Positions 1-8,615 of a DNA stretch of 64,000 nucleotides are shown piece after piece (the first letter of the stretch is position 1; every line of letters starts with the position of its first letter). The notes below the pieces were generated by a model. It saw only the letters and a program-made list of their open reading frames with translations. It was not told the DNA's origin and made no database searches. Location of the stretch: assembly GCA_947385955.1 (NCBI GenBank), contig CANDNA010000006.1:62001-126000 (forward strand). The letters run 5' to 3'. The position numbers were made by a program, and so were the translations under genes. The DNA comes from an uncultured Clostridia bacterium. GTDB lineage: Bacteria > Bacillota > Clostridia > Lachnospirales > Lachnospiraceae.

Positions 1-43
1 GAATCGGATTTTGGGCAGATGTCCCTCTTTGGGCGCTGCCTTT

Positions 44-1945
44 TCAGGAAAGCTGCGCGGCTTTCTTCTCGTCCGCAAGCGCCTCGGTCTCTCTGCCCAG
101 CTTATGCAGAGTCACTGCACGGTTTTCGTAATATTTTGCCTTTGACGGATCCAGCTCTATGGCTTTTGTTTCATCCTGTAAGGCTTTTTGGTATTGCTTC
201 ATGGTAAACAGCGTAGCTGCACGGCTGATGTAATATTCCGGGTTAGCGTCATTGAGTTTTATCGCCCTTGTCTTGCTCTGCAGGGCTTCCTCATATCTTC
301 CCAGCTCATGCAGTGTAACACCCAGAGCTTTGGGATATTCCGGATTATCAGGCTCCAGAAGGATTGCCTTTTCCTGATCCTCCAATGCCTCTTCATACCG
401 TTTCATTTCGTGCAGCGTGATACCTCTGCTCTCATAATATTGAGGATTGGAGCCGTCCAGTACGATCGCCTCTGTCTTATCCCGCAGGGCTTCCTCATAT
501 CGCTTCATCGCATGTAAGGTAATGCCCCGGCTGAGATAATATTCCGGATTATGAGCCTCCAGTTCGATGGACTTGTTATCATCCTGCAGCGCCTCCTCAT
601 ACCGTTTCATTTCATAAAGCGTGGCACTCCGGCTGTTATAATATTCCCCATTATCAGGCTCCAGCTCAATGGATCTGTCGTCATCCTGCAGCGCCTCTTC
701 ATACCGTTTCAGCTTATACAGGGCAACGCTCCGCCTCTGGTAGTACTCCGCATTGTCCGGCACAAGAGAAATCACTTCCGTATAGAGTGCAACCGCCTTT
801 TCCTGAGCGCCGTTCATGGCTTCTTTCCGGGCCTGGGACAGAAGTTTTTCAACCAGGGCAGGCCCTTCTGCCGGCCTGCCGGGACGCTGCCTGTCGTACC
901 GCTCCATTGCATCCACAAATCTCAGCACATCACTTTTGGCATCTTCGGAAAGCGGTTTCTCATCCTGGGGGTCTTTCCTGACCTCATATTTATTTCTGAT
1001 CTCCTCAAAACTTTTCCGGTATAAATCGCACCGCTTTTCGGCCTGTTCCTGTACGTACTGACAGGGATCCCCAAATCCGGCCTCTTTGGAAAACCGCTCT
1101 CCGATCTGAAACATCACTTCGTCAAAGCCCAGGATTCTGACCAGATAGCCATTCTGTCTGGAGACAATCTCTTTGATCTGATCCGACGGTTCTCCCAAAT
1201 GACACCAGTAGATTCCGTTCAATTCGATTTCTTCCAGCAGAGACATAAAGGTACGGTCTCCGCCGGCATAGCCCACCACAATGGGTATGTATCTTGACAG
1301 GGCGCTGCGCAGCGGTTTTTCCCATTCAGCTTTTAACTCTGCCATATCCTCTTTGCGGTTCAGAGGCTGGAACAGAAGATCCCGATGTATTTTGGCAATG
1401 ACCGGATGCCTGGCATCGTTTGCAATATAGGATGCCAGGCTCTCATGTCCGACTACAAGAGGATGCCGGAATGTATAGGTATAGAGGGCATCCTCAATCA
1501 GGGAATCAAAGTTGGTGGTAATCACCAGCCTGTTCTGGGTATTGGATAAAAGCATCGCCAGAGGATAATACCCATAACTGGGGTATTTCTCTTCCATCTC
1601 TCTTTCCAGATAGGCATATGCCACATTGGGCTTTCCGGCAAAACGCAAATCAAACAGGGTAAAATAATCATCGTTTTTTAAAACATGGTCTTTCTCAAAA
1701 ACAGGGGCATAGTCTTTTTTCTCCAGTCCAAGTTCCTGTGCGCAGTCCTCTACATACCCACTCCCCTTATCCCGCAGATACCCCAGCCATTCCCGCATCA
1801 TTTCTTCCCCGGTACGGATACCGGATGCCCTGGATGCCCCGGCGCCAAGCACAAAACAATACCGCTGGCCGGCATCATAGCCTTCATAGATATGATCCAG
1901 GAACCGCTCCTCCTGCATCCTTTTTGCTTCTCTCTTTTCTGACAT
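44..1945 (-). CDS. SIR2-like domain protein with C-terminal TPR array
   Basis: The 633-residue product has an N-terminal SIR2-like NAD-binding domain: GAGAS at 34-38, TTNFD at 143-147, KIHRD at 185-189 and GYAGGD at 225-230. The last 250 residues or so are about seven 34-residue TPRs of the type RYEEALQDD..IEL-P-N-EYY. SIR2 domains with these motifs are NAD-binding enzymes, and many stand-alone bacterial ones act as NAD-depleting abortive-infection effectors. TPRs usually bind a partner or trigger. I chose the start at 1945 because AGGAG sits 8 bases upstream; an in-frame start at 1993 lacks this. The gene follows a two-TM protein gene after a 51-base gap, so the two are probably co-transcribed. 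The defence role is inferred; the domain call is firm. Confidence 0.88.
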   Translation of the reverse strand: MSEKREAKRMQEERFLDHIYEGYDAGQRYCFVLGAGASRASGIRTGEEMMREWLGYLRDKGSGYVEDCAQELGLEKKDYAPVFEKDHVLKNDDYFTLFDLRFAGKPNVAYAYLEREMEEKYPSYGYYPLAMLLSNTQNRLVITTNFDSLIEDALYTYTFRHPLVVGHESLASYIANDARHPVIAKIHRDLLFQPLNRKEDMAELKAEWEKPLRSALSRYIPIVVGYAGGDRTFMSLLEEIELNGIYWCHLGEPSDQIKEIVSRQNGYLVRILGFDEVMFQIGERFSKEAGFGDPCQYVQEQAEKRCDLYRKSFEEIRNKYEVRKDPQDEKPLSEDAKSDVLRFVDAMERYDRQRPGRPAEGPALVEKLLSQARKEAMNGAQEKAVALYTEVISLVPDNAEYYQRRSVALYKLKRYEEALQDDDRSIELEPDNGEYYNSRSATLYEMKRYEEALQDDNKSIELEAHNPEYYLSRGITLHAMKRYEEALRDKTEAIVLDGSNPQYYESRGITLHEMKRYEEALEDQEKAILLEPDNPEYPKALGVTLHELGRYEEALQSKTRAIKLNDANPEYYISRAATLFTMKQYQKALQDETKAIELDPSKAKYYENRAVTLHKLGRETEALADEKKAAQLS

Positions 1946-1996
1946 GTCATACGCTCCTATCTGTTCCGCTCTCTTACAGGTTTTCCAAAACACCTT

Positions 1997-2842
1997 TTAT
2001 CGTATATAAGAATAAGATGTATCTTTTAAAAATGCCCGCCTGGCTCTGCGCCGCTCCCTGCCCGATGCATGGGGAGAGAAAAAGGCGTCCCGGAAAATCC
2101 ACATGGTTTCGTGCATATGTAAAGGCAGGGTGGGATTTCTTTTCTGCCAGTTGTATTTCACTGCACCGCCGGTGCCGTGCATGGCCTGATCCAACTCGCA
2201 GACAAACCCGTAAATCTCATCCGCAGTGTATTGGTAATTGGTCTGAAAATCCCGGAAATACTGGAAAATATAACCTTCTTCCATAGCAGGCGCACTCAGG
2301 AAAACCTCATATACAGGCAGGGTGATGCGGCGTACGACGGCATCCCGATACCTGTTCCTGCGCCTCAGAGAATCCGTCCAGAAATCAATCTGCGAATCCA
2401 GATGACAGATTCCTCTGATCCTGTCATACCCAATCTCCAAAACGCCGTCTACAAATCTGCAGAGTTCATACAGACACTGCTCCGGGCGGCCCATGCGCAT
2501 AACCGCATCTGCCGGGACAGGCGGCATATAATACCTGTGTTTCAGATATTCCCTGATTTCCGGATCATAAAATCCATACCTGTCCAGCACCGGAAGTGTT
2601 TCCTTTTCAAAAACGGATACCACTTCGTCAAATAAAAAAGCAAGCAGCTCCTGCTTTGCCTGATTGTACTCATAAATAAAAATCCACAGTGCTGCAAAGC
2701 CGCTGCCAAATACCCCGGAAGCCAGCGTAAAAAGAAAAGCGGTGATTCCCCTGTCCCTTCCATACCAGCAGATCAGCATACTCACCAGGCTGGCCAAAAC
2801 CATAAAAACCGAAATATTAACAGCATTCTTCTTTACAGTCAT
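1997..2842 (-). CDS. membrane protein with two N-terminal TM segments, unknown function
   Basis: The 281-residue product has two hydrophobic segments, at about residues 9-26 and 33-56, followed by a charged, probably cytoplasmic tail rich in Arg, Tyr and Asp. I recognise no catalytic motif. The start at 2842 has AGGAG seven bases upstream; a longer reading from 2881 has no good ribosome site. It lies directly upstream of the SIR2-TPR gene on the same strand, so it may be its membrane partner or effector. The layout (two TM helices plus cytoplasmic domain) resembles SLATT-type membrane effectors, but I see no sequence proof of that. Confidence 0.75.
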   Translation of the reverse strand: MTVKKNAVNISVFMVLASLVSMLICWYGRDRGITAFLFTLASGVFGSGFAALWIFIYEYNQAKQELLAFLFDEVVSVFEKETLPVLDRYGFYDPEIREYLKHRYYMPPVPADAVMRMGRPEQCLYELCRFVDGVLEIGYDRIRGICHLDSQIDFWTDSLRRRNRYRDAVVRRITLPVYEVFLSAPAMEEGYIFQYFRDFQTNYQYTADEIYGFVCELDQAMHGTGGAVKYNWQKRNPTLPLHMHETMWIFRDAFFSPHASGRERRRARRAFLKDTSYSYIR

Positions 2843-2932
2843 CTCTGCACTCCTGTCTCTTTTTACGTAAGGTGCGGTCATTTATGACGAAAAAGAATCC
2901 TGCAAAGCAGGATTCCCCGCCTGCGGCGGATC

Positions 2933-3029
2933 GCTTCAGCGATTTATTTCCTCTCCGCCGCAGTGCGATCCCGCCCGGAGGGCTTTTTGTGATACAGGAA
3001 ATCCGGAGGAATTTCCTGTATCACAAAAA
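2933..3029. repeat. dispersed palindromic intergenic repeat, copy R1
   Basis: This is the longest-conserved copy of an element also found at 13488 and 20747. It contains a GC-rich block with CCGCCGCAG and GCCCGGAGGGC, then a near-perfect palindrome (about 2991-3024) with arms GTGATACAGGAAAT and ATTTCCTGTATCAC flanked by T and A runs. On the minus strand it begins at the T-run of the tRNA-Leu terminator. A further inverted pair just left of the copy (CTGCGGCGG at 2921-2929, CCGCCGCAG at 2955-2963) adds structure. Confidence 0.8.
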
Positions 3030-3062
3030 CAGGCTCATGTATAGCTATCATACATGAGCCTG
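3024..3062 (-). terminator. intrinsic terminator of the tRNA-Leu pair
   Basis: A 13-bp perfect stem (CAGGCTCATGTAT at 3030-3042 with ATACATGAGCCTG at 3050-3062) is followed on the minus strand by TTTTTG. It lies 10 bases downstream of the second tRNA. The T-run is also the outer edge of repeat R1. Confidence 0.85.
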
Positions 3063-3072
3063 CCTGCTTCAC

Positions 3073-3157
3073 TGCAGGAAAAGGGACTTGAACCCTCATG
3101 AGCGCAATGCTCACACGGACCTGAACCGTGCGCGTCTGCCAATTCCGCCATTCCTGC
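3073..3157 (-). tRNA. tRNA-Leu (anticodon CAG)
   Basis: The 85-nt minus-strand gene folds as a class II tRNA with a long variable arm. Acceptor 5' GCAGGAA pairs with the 3' end TTCCTGC plus discriminator A. The anticodon arm CACGG-TTCAGGT-CCGTG gives CAG, reading CUG. The T arm has GGGTTCAAGTCCC. CCA is not encoded. It is the second gene of a tandem leucine pair, six bases after tRNA-Leu(UAA). Confidence 0.95.
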
Positions 3158-3163
3158 CCACCG

Positions 3164-3247
3164 TGCGGGAGATGGGACTTGAACCCACACGCCTATACGG
3201 GCACAAGATCCTTAGTCTTGCCTGTCTGCCAATTCCAGCACTCCCGC
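3164..3247 (-). tRNA. tRNA-Leu (anticodon UAA)
   Basis: The 84-nt minus-strand gene has acceptor GCGGGAG pairing with CTCCCGC plus discriminator A, an anticodon arm CAAGA-CTAAGGA-TCTTG (anticodon TAA, reading UUA) and a long variable arm typical of tRNA-Leu. CCA is not encoded. It is the first gene of the tandem pair. Confidence 0.95.
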
Positions 3248-3324
3248 ATGTCGTGCCGCAAGTAGTATACTATCACCTTCTTGCTCTAAAGTCAATACCT
3301 GAATATAAAAAATTTGTCAAAATT

Positions 3325-4080
3325 TTAATCCTGGTATACCAGCGCATAGGCGGCTGTACAATCTGTCTCAAACTGTACCTTATTGCCCCTCTCTTCCAGA
3401 TTTTCCAAAACAGCCGCCTGCCCTTTGTAAACACGCAGCATTTTAAACGTCCGCCCTGTTTTCTGATACTGGGCCGGGATATCAAACAAAAGCCGGACAG
3501 GACGGTCCAACTGCTCCAGAGGCCTTCCCGCATGAGCAAAGGAAATATTATACATGCCAATATACTGATATTCCCCTCTCACGCTGTCAAAGGCTTCCCT
3601 GCACTGCCTGCCCTGTACGACCTGGCTGGTGGTGATGCTGACCGCATCTATTTTATATCCCGGAGCAAAGACACAGACGCTGTTGGACCAGTTGACCTGC
3701 GGCACATCTTCCTCATCATTGTCGCCCCGCTTTACGAAATGGGCCACCACTGTATGGTCATAATATCCCGGAGAAAACGCATAATACGAACTTTTGGTCA
3801 CAATTACCCCATTATCGGTAAAATATGCAAAAGAATATCCGCTGTTGGGAACTGCCGACACCACAATGCTGTCAGAATCCGATGCATACATACTATTGGT
3901 AAAAGTAACGCCGTTACACAGGGAAGAGATACTTCCCATCGTATAATCCTCTGTATAGGCCGCAATCGCTCTGGAAGCCGCTGTGATCTCCTCTGCCCCG
4001 GCAGTCAGCCCATAGCTGCTAAAAAGAACCGCTGTCCCAATATACAGAGCCGCTGTTTTCCCATACCGCCGTTTTTTCAT
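3325..4080 (-). CDS. secreted protein of unknown function
   Basis: The 251-residue product starts with a classic signal peptide (MKKRRYGK, then a hydrophobic stretch ending near AGAEE at about residue 30). The rest has Ser/Thr/Tyr-rich beta-like sequence with no recognised domain. I chose the start at 4080 (GGGGGATGGGGC just before ATG) over a longer frame from 4245 that would run into the HD-domain gene and lose the signal peptide. The frame stops about 80 bases before the tRNA pair. It could be a cell-surface or extracytoplasmic sensing protein. Confidence 0.7.
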   Translation of the reverse strand: MKKRRYGKTAALYIGTAVLFSSYGLTAGAEEITAASRAIAAYTEDYTMGSISSLCNGVTFTNSMYASDSDSIVVSAVPNSGYSFAYFTDNGVIVTKSSYYAFSPGYYDHTVVAHFVKRGDNDEEDVPQVNWSNSVCVFAPGYKIDAVSITTSQVVQGRQCREAFDSVRGEYQYIGMYNISFAHAGRPLEQLDRPVRLLFDIPAQYQKTGRTFKMLRVYKGQAAVLENLEERGNKVQFETDCTAAYALVYQD

Positions 4081-4127
4081 GCCCCATCCCCCTTTTCTCC
4101 ATACCTGCCTGCAATGCAGCCGGGAAT

Positions 4128-4532
4128 CTATAACAGATACGGCAGCGCCCTGATGTATTTCTCCTTCAGTTTCTCTGTTAAAGTTTCTGTCTGCGCCAGA
4201 TGATCTTTCATATCCGCCAGCTTTACCCAATACACTTCCGGCCATCCGGCCGCACTGTCCCTGATCTGCCTGATATATGTGACATACTCCACACCTTCAG
4301 GCCGGGTCAGTATCTGCAGCCCCCTGCGTAACCGTTCATCCTCCACATCTCCCGGATACTCTGTATCTTCCAGAAGATCATGCATCAGAGCCAGTGCAAT
4401 GCACCTTTCCCGGAATTCCTCCGGAATCAGGGGATTTTCTCTCACATAGCCGGCCACCCTGACCGCATGGTCATAAGTCCCGGGCTGATAATAGCGTTTT
4501 GCTGCCTGCTTCGCATATTCCACCAGATTCAT
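4128..4532 (-). CDS. HD-domain phosphohydrolase-like protein
   Basis: The 134-residue product carries an HD metal-binding fold: His near residue 22 (YDHAVRVAG), HDLLEDT at about residues 51-57 and the late Asp in KLADMKDH. HDLLEDT matches the (p)ppGpp-hydrolase branch (RelA/SpoT/MESH1-like) of the HD superfamily. At 134 residues it is only the catalytic domain, shorter than SpoT. Cleavage of a nucleotide phosphoester is likely; the exact substrate is not known. Confidence 0.82.
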   Translation of the reverse strand: MNLVEYAKQAAKRYYQPGTYDHAVRVAGYVRENPLIPEEFRERCIALALMHDLLEDTEYPGDVEDERLRRGLQILTRPEGVEYVTYIRQIRDSAAGWPEVYWVKLADMKDHLAQTETLTEKLKEKYIRALPYLL

Positions 4533-4658
4533 TGCCGATGCCCTCTTCTTTCGTTCCGTCTGTTCTTATCATACCATATCCGTCCAGACTTTTCTATCTG
4601 TTTTCCCTGATGTTCTGCCTGTGACTGCCGCCCCCCTACGCGGCTTTCCGTATGTACT

Positions 4659-5702
4659 TTATGGTAAAACCCTGCCCAGAAATGCAAATGCATTTTCTCC
4701 CAGCAGCCTTCTGAGCTGTCCCTTTTCCACACCCGCTTCCAGAAAAGCAGCGGTCAGTAAAGCCAGCTCCCCATGATCTGCCAGTGCATCGTATCCCCGG
4801 TCTTCCCCGGCTTCCAGTTCCCTTCTTGCCAGTTCATAATGATGGCACAGATCCAGCCCCAGGCAGACATGCTCTCCGCCCGCCTGCTCCAGCAGATACA
4901 TCCCATGCTGTCTGAGCCATTCCAGATGCCTGCCGCCGCGCCAGCTCCCGGTCAGCAGGCTGCAGGCGTTCAGCCCTATGATGCCTCCCCGGTCCGACAG
5001 CAGGTCAATCTGCCCGTTCGTCAGATTACGATAGTGAAAATATACTTCTCTTGCATTGGAATGTGTGGCCAGCATGGGAATTTCCGCTTCTGTCAGCACC
5101 GTTTCCATCCCTTCATCATTCAGATGGCTGATGTCCAGAAACATCCCCAGCTCTCCCATCTTCTCAATGACACAGCGTCCCGCTTCGGTCAGATCCCCGC
5201 TTACCGGCTTGTTTTCCGAAGCCCTGCAGCAGCCACTGGCAAGCAGGTTGCGTCTGCTCCAGACCAGGGAGGCTCCCGTCACCCCCAGTTCCGAAAAGAG
5301 ATCCAGCAGCCCTGCGTCCGTTCCGAGAAAATCCAGTCCCTCCAGATACAAAAGGACGCCTATGGATTCTCCGGCGCAGGCTCTGTCCAGATCCGCTTTC
5401 CTGCGTACCAGATGCGCCTTCCCCTCCAGGCTTCGCAGCTCCTGTTTCAGAGCCTCAATCTGCAGCAGCGCATTTCTCAGGCCGCTCTCCGGCAGACAGG
5501 TATCCTCCAGATAAACCGCCGCCCCGATCAGCGCTATGCCTGCTTTCTTCCAGACCGGCAGATACTTTTGCGCAATCACATCCCTTTCCCCGGCCCGGCG
5601 CCTGAAAAGCAGCTCCCCCGGCAGATCCAGATGCAGGTCTGCCACCGGGGTTTCTTCCTGCAGTCTGCAGGCTGTCTCCCAGTTTTCCAGTGAAATTCTC
5701 AA
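4659..5702 (-). CDS. membrane dipeptidase family protein (peptidase M19)
   Basis: The 347-residue product matches the renal dipeptidase/M19 metallopeptidase fold. It has an N-terminal metal motif DLHLDL (the family usually shows DGHND), a mid-protein Glu in YLEGLDF, SHLNDEG, ATHSNAR and the late LGLDL segment before HHYEL. These enzymes hydrolyse dipeptides with a binuclear zinc site. No signal peptide is seen, so a cytoplasmic location is likely. Length fits the family. The altered first motif suggests a divergent subgroup. Confidence 0.86.
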   Translation of the reverse strand: MRISLENWETACRLQEETPVADLHLDLPGELLFRRRAGERDVIAQKYLPVWKKAGIALIGAAVYLEDTCLPESGLRNALLQIEALKQELRSLEGKAHLVRRKADLDRACAGESIGVLLYLEGLDFLGTDAGLLDLFSELGVTGASLVWSRRNLLASGCCRASENKPVSGDLTEAGRCVIEKMGELGMFLDISHLNDEGMETVLTEAEIPMLATHSNAREVYFHYRNLTNGQIDLLSDRGGIIGLNACSLLTGSWRGGRHLEWLRQHGMYLLEQAGGEHVCLGLDLCHHYELARRELEAGEDRGYDALADHGELALLTAAFLEAGVEKGQLRRLLGENAFAFLGRVLP

Positions 5703-5752
5703 TGATACACTCCTGATTCTGTTTGTTTCAGTTTATTGTCAGAGAGAAATTT

Positions 5753-6910
5753 CTATGCCATCCGGTCATTTCCTTTCTTTTTCGTCCCGTGTCCGGATGC
5801 GGCCTCCTTTCCCGCAATAAACAACGCCCGGAACACATGCCAGAGCGCTTTTCTCGTTTCCCGGTCTGTTTCCTGCAGCGCAGACGCCATCTGCCTGACT
5901 GCATTCTTCCAGTTGCCGGAAAAATCCAGCAAGGTCTCCGCTTCCGAAGCCTCAATGACAGCAAACAGCTCTTCCACAAATGTTTCCCTCTCTTCTTTGG
6001 TCAGAGACAGGATCCAGCGGTTTACAATCTCCACCGCCGCTTTCCTTCCTTTGTAAACATCCCGCACCGTTACGAACCTGCCTTCCCGGATCATCCACGA
6101 AAACGGATTGTGCTGCAGCAAACCGAAGGTACTGCTCTCTACCACCTCATATGCTGCCGTATCCTCCAGCAGCATACCTACCACAGAGGAATGCGGCACA
6201 ATCTTCCGGATTCGGTCCTTTACCGCCTCATACCGGCCATCCTCACACAGCCAGGGTAAAAATCCGGGGCCATCCAGATCATAAATACGACGAATCCGGC
6301 TGCGCACCGTTTCCCTGCAGTACATGGCTGCATAAACGGCCAGATTACCTCCTTTGGAATGGCCGCCTACCAGCAGACTGCCCCTGCAGCGGCTGCCAAT
6401 CTCATCCAGATAGGCCGCGCTCAGTTCCTGACTGCGTACCGGCATCCTGCAGGCCATATAAAAATCTTCTTTCCATCCTACCAGTGTTTCATCGGTTCCC
6501 CGGAACGCAAGAAAGACCGACCCGTCCTCCAGCGTACAGGCCACAGCAAAAAACTGCAGCCGCTCTGCGGGGTCGGTCCGGTCAATACAATCATGAAGCC
6601 GCATTGTCTGAAAACGCCGGCTTTTTTGCAGGGCTTCCAATAATGCCGCATTGTCCCTGGCAAAACGCTCATCCGACAATATTTCTTCTTTTCTTTTACG
6701 GTGACTGATCTCACCAAGCGTAACGCCAGGGCATTCCTCCCAATCCTCCGGTCCCGGTATCTCCCCGGATCCCTGCATCGGTTCAGGTACTGCCCCGTCC
6801 AGCTTTAAATAAGATAACTGGGCAATCACCAGACTGTCCTCATCACAAAATGGGCGCTCCAAAAATGAATAGTCCCCATATTCCCTGATATAGTCGATGA
6901 TATTTCCCAT
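5753..6910 (-). CDS. DUF2974/Mbeg1-like alpha/beta hydrolase
   Basis: The 385-residue product has the nucleophile elbow GHSKGGNLAVYAA near residue 190 and the preceding FRGTDETLVGWKED segment, both typical of the DUF2974 (Mbeg1-like) lipase-type alpha/beta hydrolases common in clostridia and streptococci. A serine hydrolase activity on an acyl ester is expected; the substrate is unknown. It is followed by the dipeptidase gene and preceded nine bases away by the NdpA-like gene, suggesting one transcript. Confidence 0.85.
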   Translation of the reverse strand: MGNIIDYIREYGDYSFLERPFCDEDSLVIAQLSYLKLDGAVPEPMQGSGEIPGPEDWEECPGVTLGEISHRKRKEEILSDERFARDNAALLEALQKSRRFQTMRLHDCIDRTDPAERLQFFAVACTLEDGSVFLAFRGTDETLVGWKEDFYMACRMPVRSQELSAAYLDEIGSRCRGSLLVGGHSKGGNLAVYAAMYCRETVRSRIRRIYDLDGPGFLPWLCEDGRYEAVKDRIRKIVPHSSVVGMLLEDTAAYEVVESSTFGLLQHNPFSWMIREGRFVTVRDVYKGRKAAVEIVNRWILSLTKEERETFVEELFAVIEASEAETLLDFSGNWKNAVRQMASALQETDRETRKALWHVFRALFIAGKEAASGHGTKKKGNDRMA

Positions 6911-6919
6911 GAAAGCTCC

Positions 6920-7939
6920 CTACCACTTTGCCTGAATATGTCCGATCTGTTTCAGCAGTACAGATATGCTGCCATCCGCTTCTGTGATAAACTCCACCCG
7001 GCCCCTGTCCCTGTACTGATCCATGGGAATTTTCAGCTCGATCCCGGTGTCAGTCAGAAGATGCTGGGTCTGATACTTTTTAAACGTCGTATCATTTTTC
7101 GGCATCACTTCTTCTTTTACCAGATCAAACTGTTCCATTTTTTCCTGAAACTTCTCCTGAAGCCGGGGGCTGTCCTCAAAAATACGCTCAGCAAGGGCTT
7201 CCACCACAAAACCGCCGTTTTCCTCAATTTCCTCGGAAATAATGCTTTTGGCCCGCATATGTGCTTCATACTGCTCATATTCTTCGTAATTTTCCTTCTG
7301 AATATGCGCAACTGCCCTGGCAACCATATCCAGCTTGGCCTTATGGGACAGGCGGCTGCTGCATTTTAAAAACAGCCAGGAAAAATAATTGGTCTTTTCT
7401 CCATTGATCTCATATTTTTTCTCAATCAGGCGCACCGTCAGTTCTTTCAGGTCAATGACCGCCGCTTCCTGCAGCCGCTGGGACCGGGCAGGCAGAGTCG
7501 CTTTATAGCGGATGATCTCGTTGCAGTTTCCTTCCTCCAGGGGCAGTGTCCGGTGTGTATAAGAATCTCTGAAATTCATCTTCAGAAGCGCCAGATACTC
7601 TTTCTCTTTCTCCCCGAACCGCACCACCATCAGATCGGCCGGCGGTATCTCGATGTTGCTGTTCATAATACCATAAAGAAGCTCAGCCGCCTGTTTGCTG
7701 AATGACACAAAGTCCCTGTCCTCATATACCGTAAGCATCCGGTAAATTTCCGACTGCTCCTGATAAAACGTACAGTCCTTACTGTCATCGCCTGCTGCAA
7801 CCCGGAAAATATGCTCCCGCAGAAATTCGGCAAAATCAGAACCAAATTCAGCCTCCCGTTCCGACAGGACAGGCAGTCCCACCGAAGAATCCAATATATG
7901 TACAATCACATGCCGGATGCGGATATCCTCCTTCTGCAT
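6920..7939 (-). CDS. nucleoid-associated protein, NdpA/YejK family
   Basis: The 339-residue product has the family's N-terminal IRHVIVHILD..GLPVLSERE signature and length. NdpA (YejK) family proteins bind the nucleoid; in clostridia the role is poorly defined. It ends nine bases before the DUF2974-like gene and starts 21 bases after the VanZ gene ends, so the three genes look like one unit. Confidence 0.83.
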   Translation of the reverse strand: MQKEDIRIRHVIVHILDSSVGLPVLSEREAEFGSDFAEFLREHIFRVAAGDDSKDCTFYQEQSEIYRMLTVYEDRDFVSFSKQAAELLYGIMNSNIEIPPADLMVVRFGEKEKEYLALLKMNFRDSYTHRTLPLEEGNCNEIIRYKATLPARSQRLQEAAVIDLKELTVRLIEKKYEINGEKTNYFSWLFLKCSSRLSHKAKLDMVARAVAHIQKENYEEYEQYEAHMRAKSIISEEIEENGGFVVEALAERIFEDSPRLQEKFQEKMEQFDLVKEEVMPKNDTTFKKYQTQHLLTDTGIELKIPMDQYRDRGRVEFITEADGSISVLLKQIGHIQAKW

Positions 7940-7960
7940 GCCGTATCCTCCTGCTCTCTG

Positions 7961-8494
7961 TTATTTCCTGCGCAGCGCCAACGGCCTGAACAGAGTCTTT
8001 CTTCCGATAAATCCCACGATTCTGACCAGTATAATCCCCGGCAGGATGCCAATGCTGTCTACGGCCACATCCCTGACAGAAGGCCCCCGTCCTGCCACAA
8101 AGGACTGATGGTACTCATCCAGCCCGGCAAAACCAACGCAGAAAGTACCTGCCATCAGCACCAGCCAAATCCCCCGGATGCCATAAACGTACAGGGGAAA
8201 GGCCACTGTTACCGCCAGTACAAAGTATTCTGTCACATGAGCGGTCTTTCTCACATAAAAATGGATCTGTTCCGTATATGCCTCAATCTGTGCATCACTC
8301 CATTCCCGATCCAGGACCCGCTCTGCAGCAACCACGGCTTTATGACTCACCATCCGGCTCAAACGGGCAGAAGATACCCCATCCTGAGCAGAAAACGTGA
8401 AAATCAGGTACATGACCAGAAGTGCGGGAAGAAATGACAGCGGCTTCAGCAGATACCGCAATAATTTTTTGATAAATAAGCCAACATATTTCAT
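7961..8494 (-). CDS. VanZ-like membrane protein
   Basis: The 177-residue product has four TM helices and the VanZ-family signature residues: FSAQ near residue 34, RKTAHVTEYF, DEYHQSFVAGR and SVRDVAVDSIG. VanZ in vancomycin-resistance clusters gives teicoplanin tolerance, but chromosomal homologues of this size are widespread and of unknown function. No resistance cluster is nearby. It is probably the first gene of the run ending with the dipeptidase gene. Confidence 0.9.
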   Translation of the reverse strand: MKYVGLFIKKLLRYLLKPLSFLPALLVMYLIFTFSAQDGVSSARLSRMVSHKAVVAAERVLDREWSDAQIEAYTEQIHFYVRKTAHVTEYFVLAVTVAFPLYVYGIRGIWLVLMAGTFCVGFAGLDEYHQSFVAGRGPSVRDVAVDSIGILPGIILVRIVGFIGRKTLFRPLALRRK

Positions 8495-8561
8495 AATATT
8501 TGATTCTATCCTGTTTCCCTTTTTCCTGCAATTCTTTTTCTCTTAAATTTTAATTAAATTA

Positions 8562-8590
8562 TTGCATTTTCTGCCGAAATATTGTGTAAT
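8562..8590 (+). promoter_or_regulatory. sigma-A type promoter for the surface repeat protein
   Basis: TTGCAT at 8562-8567 and TGTAAT at 8585-8590 are 17 bases apart, 26 bases before the start codon at 8616. AAGGAG at about 8599 serves as ribosome site. Confidence 0.6.
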
Positions 8591-8615
8591 AGTAATATAA
8601 GGAGATGAAATATAT

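Noticed and set aside
200-760. CRISPR-like regular repeats
   Set aside because: The 102-base period is in frame and codes for TPRs. The same holds for the Sel1 repeats at 55,840-57,100.
7961-8494. Glycopeptide resistance determinant
   Set aside because: VanZ-like only; no vanS, vanR, vanH, vanA or vanX gene is present.
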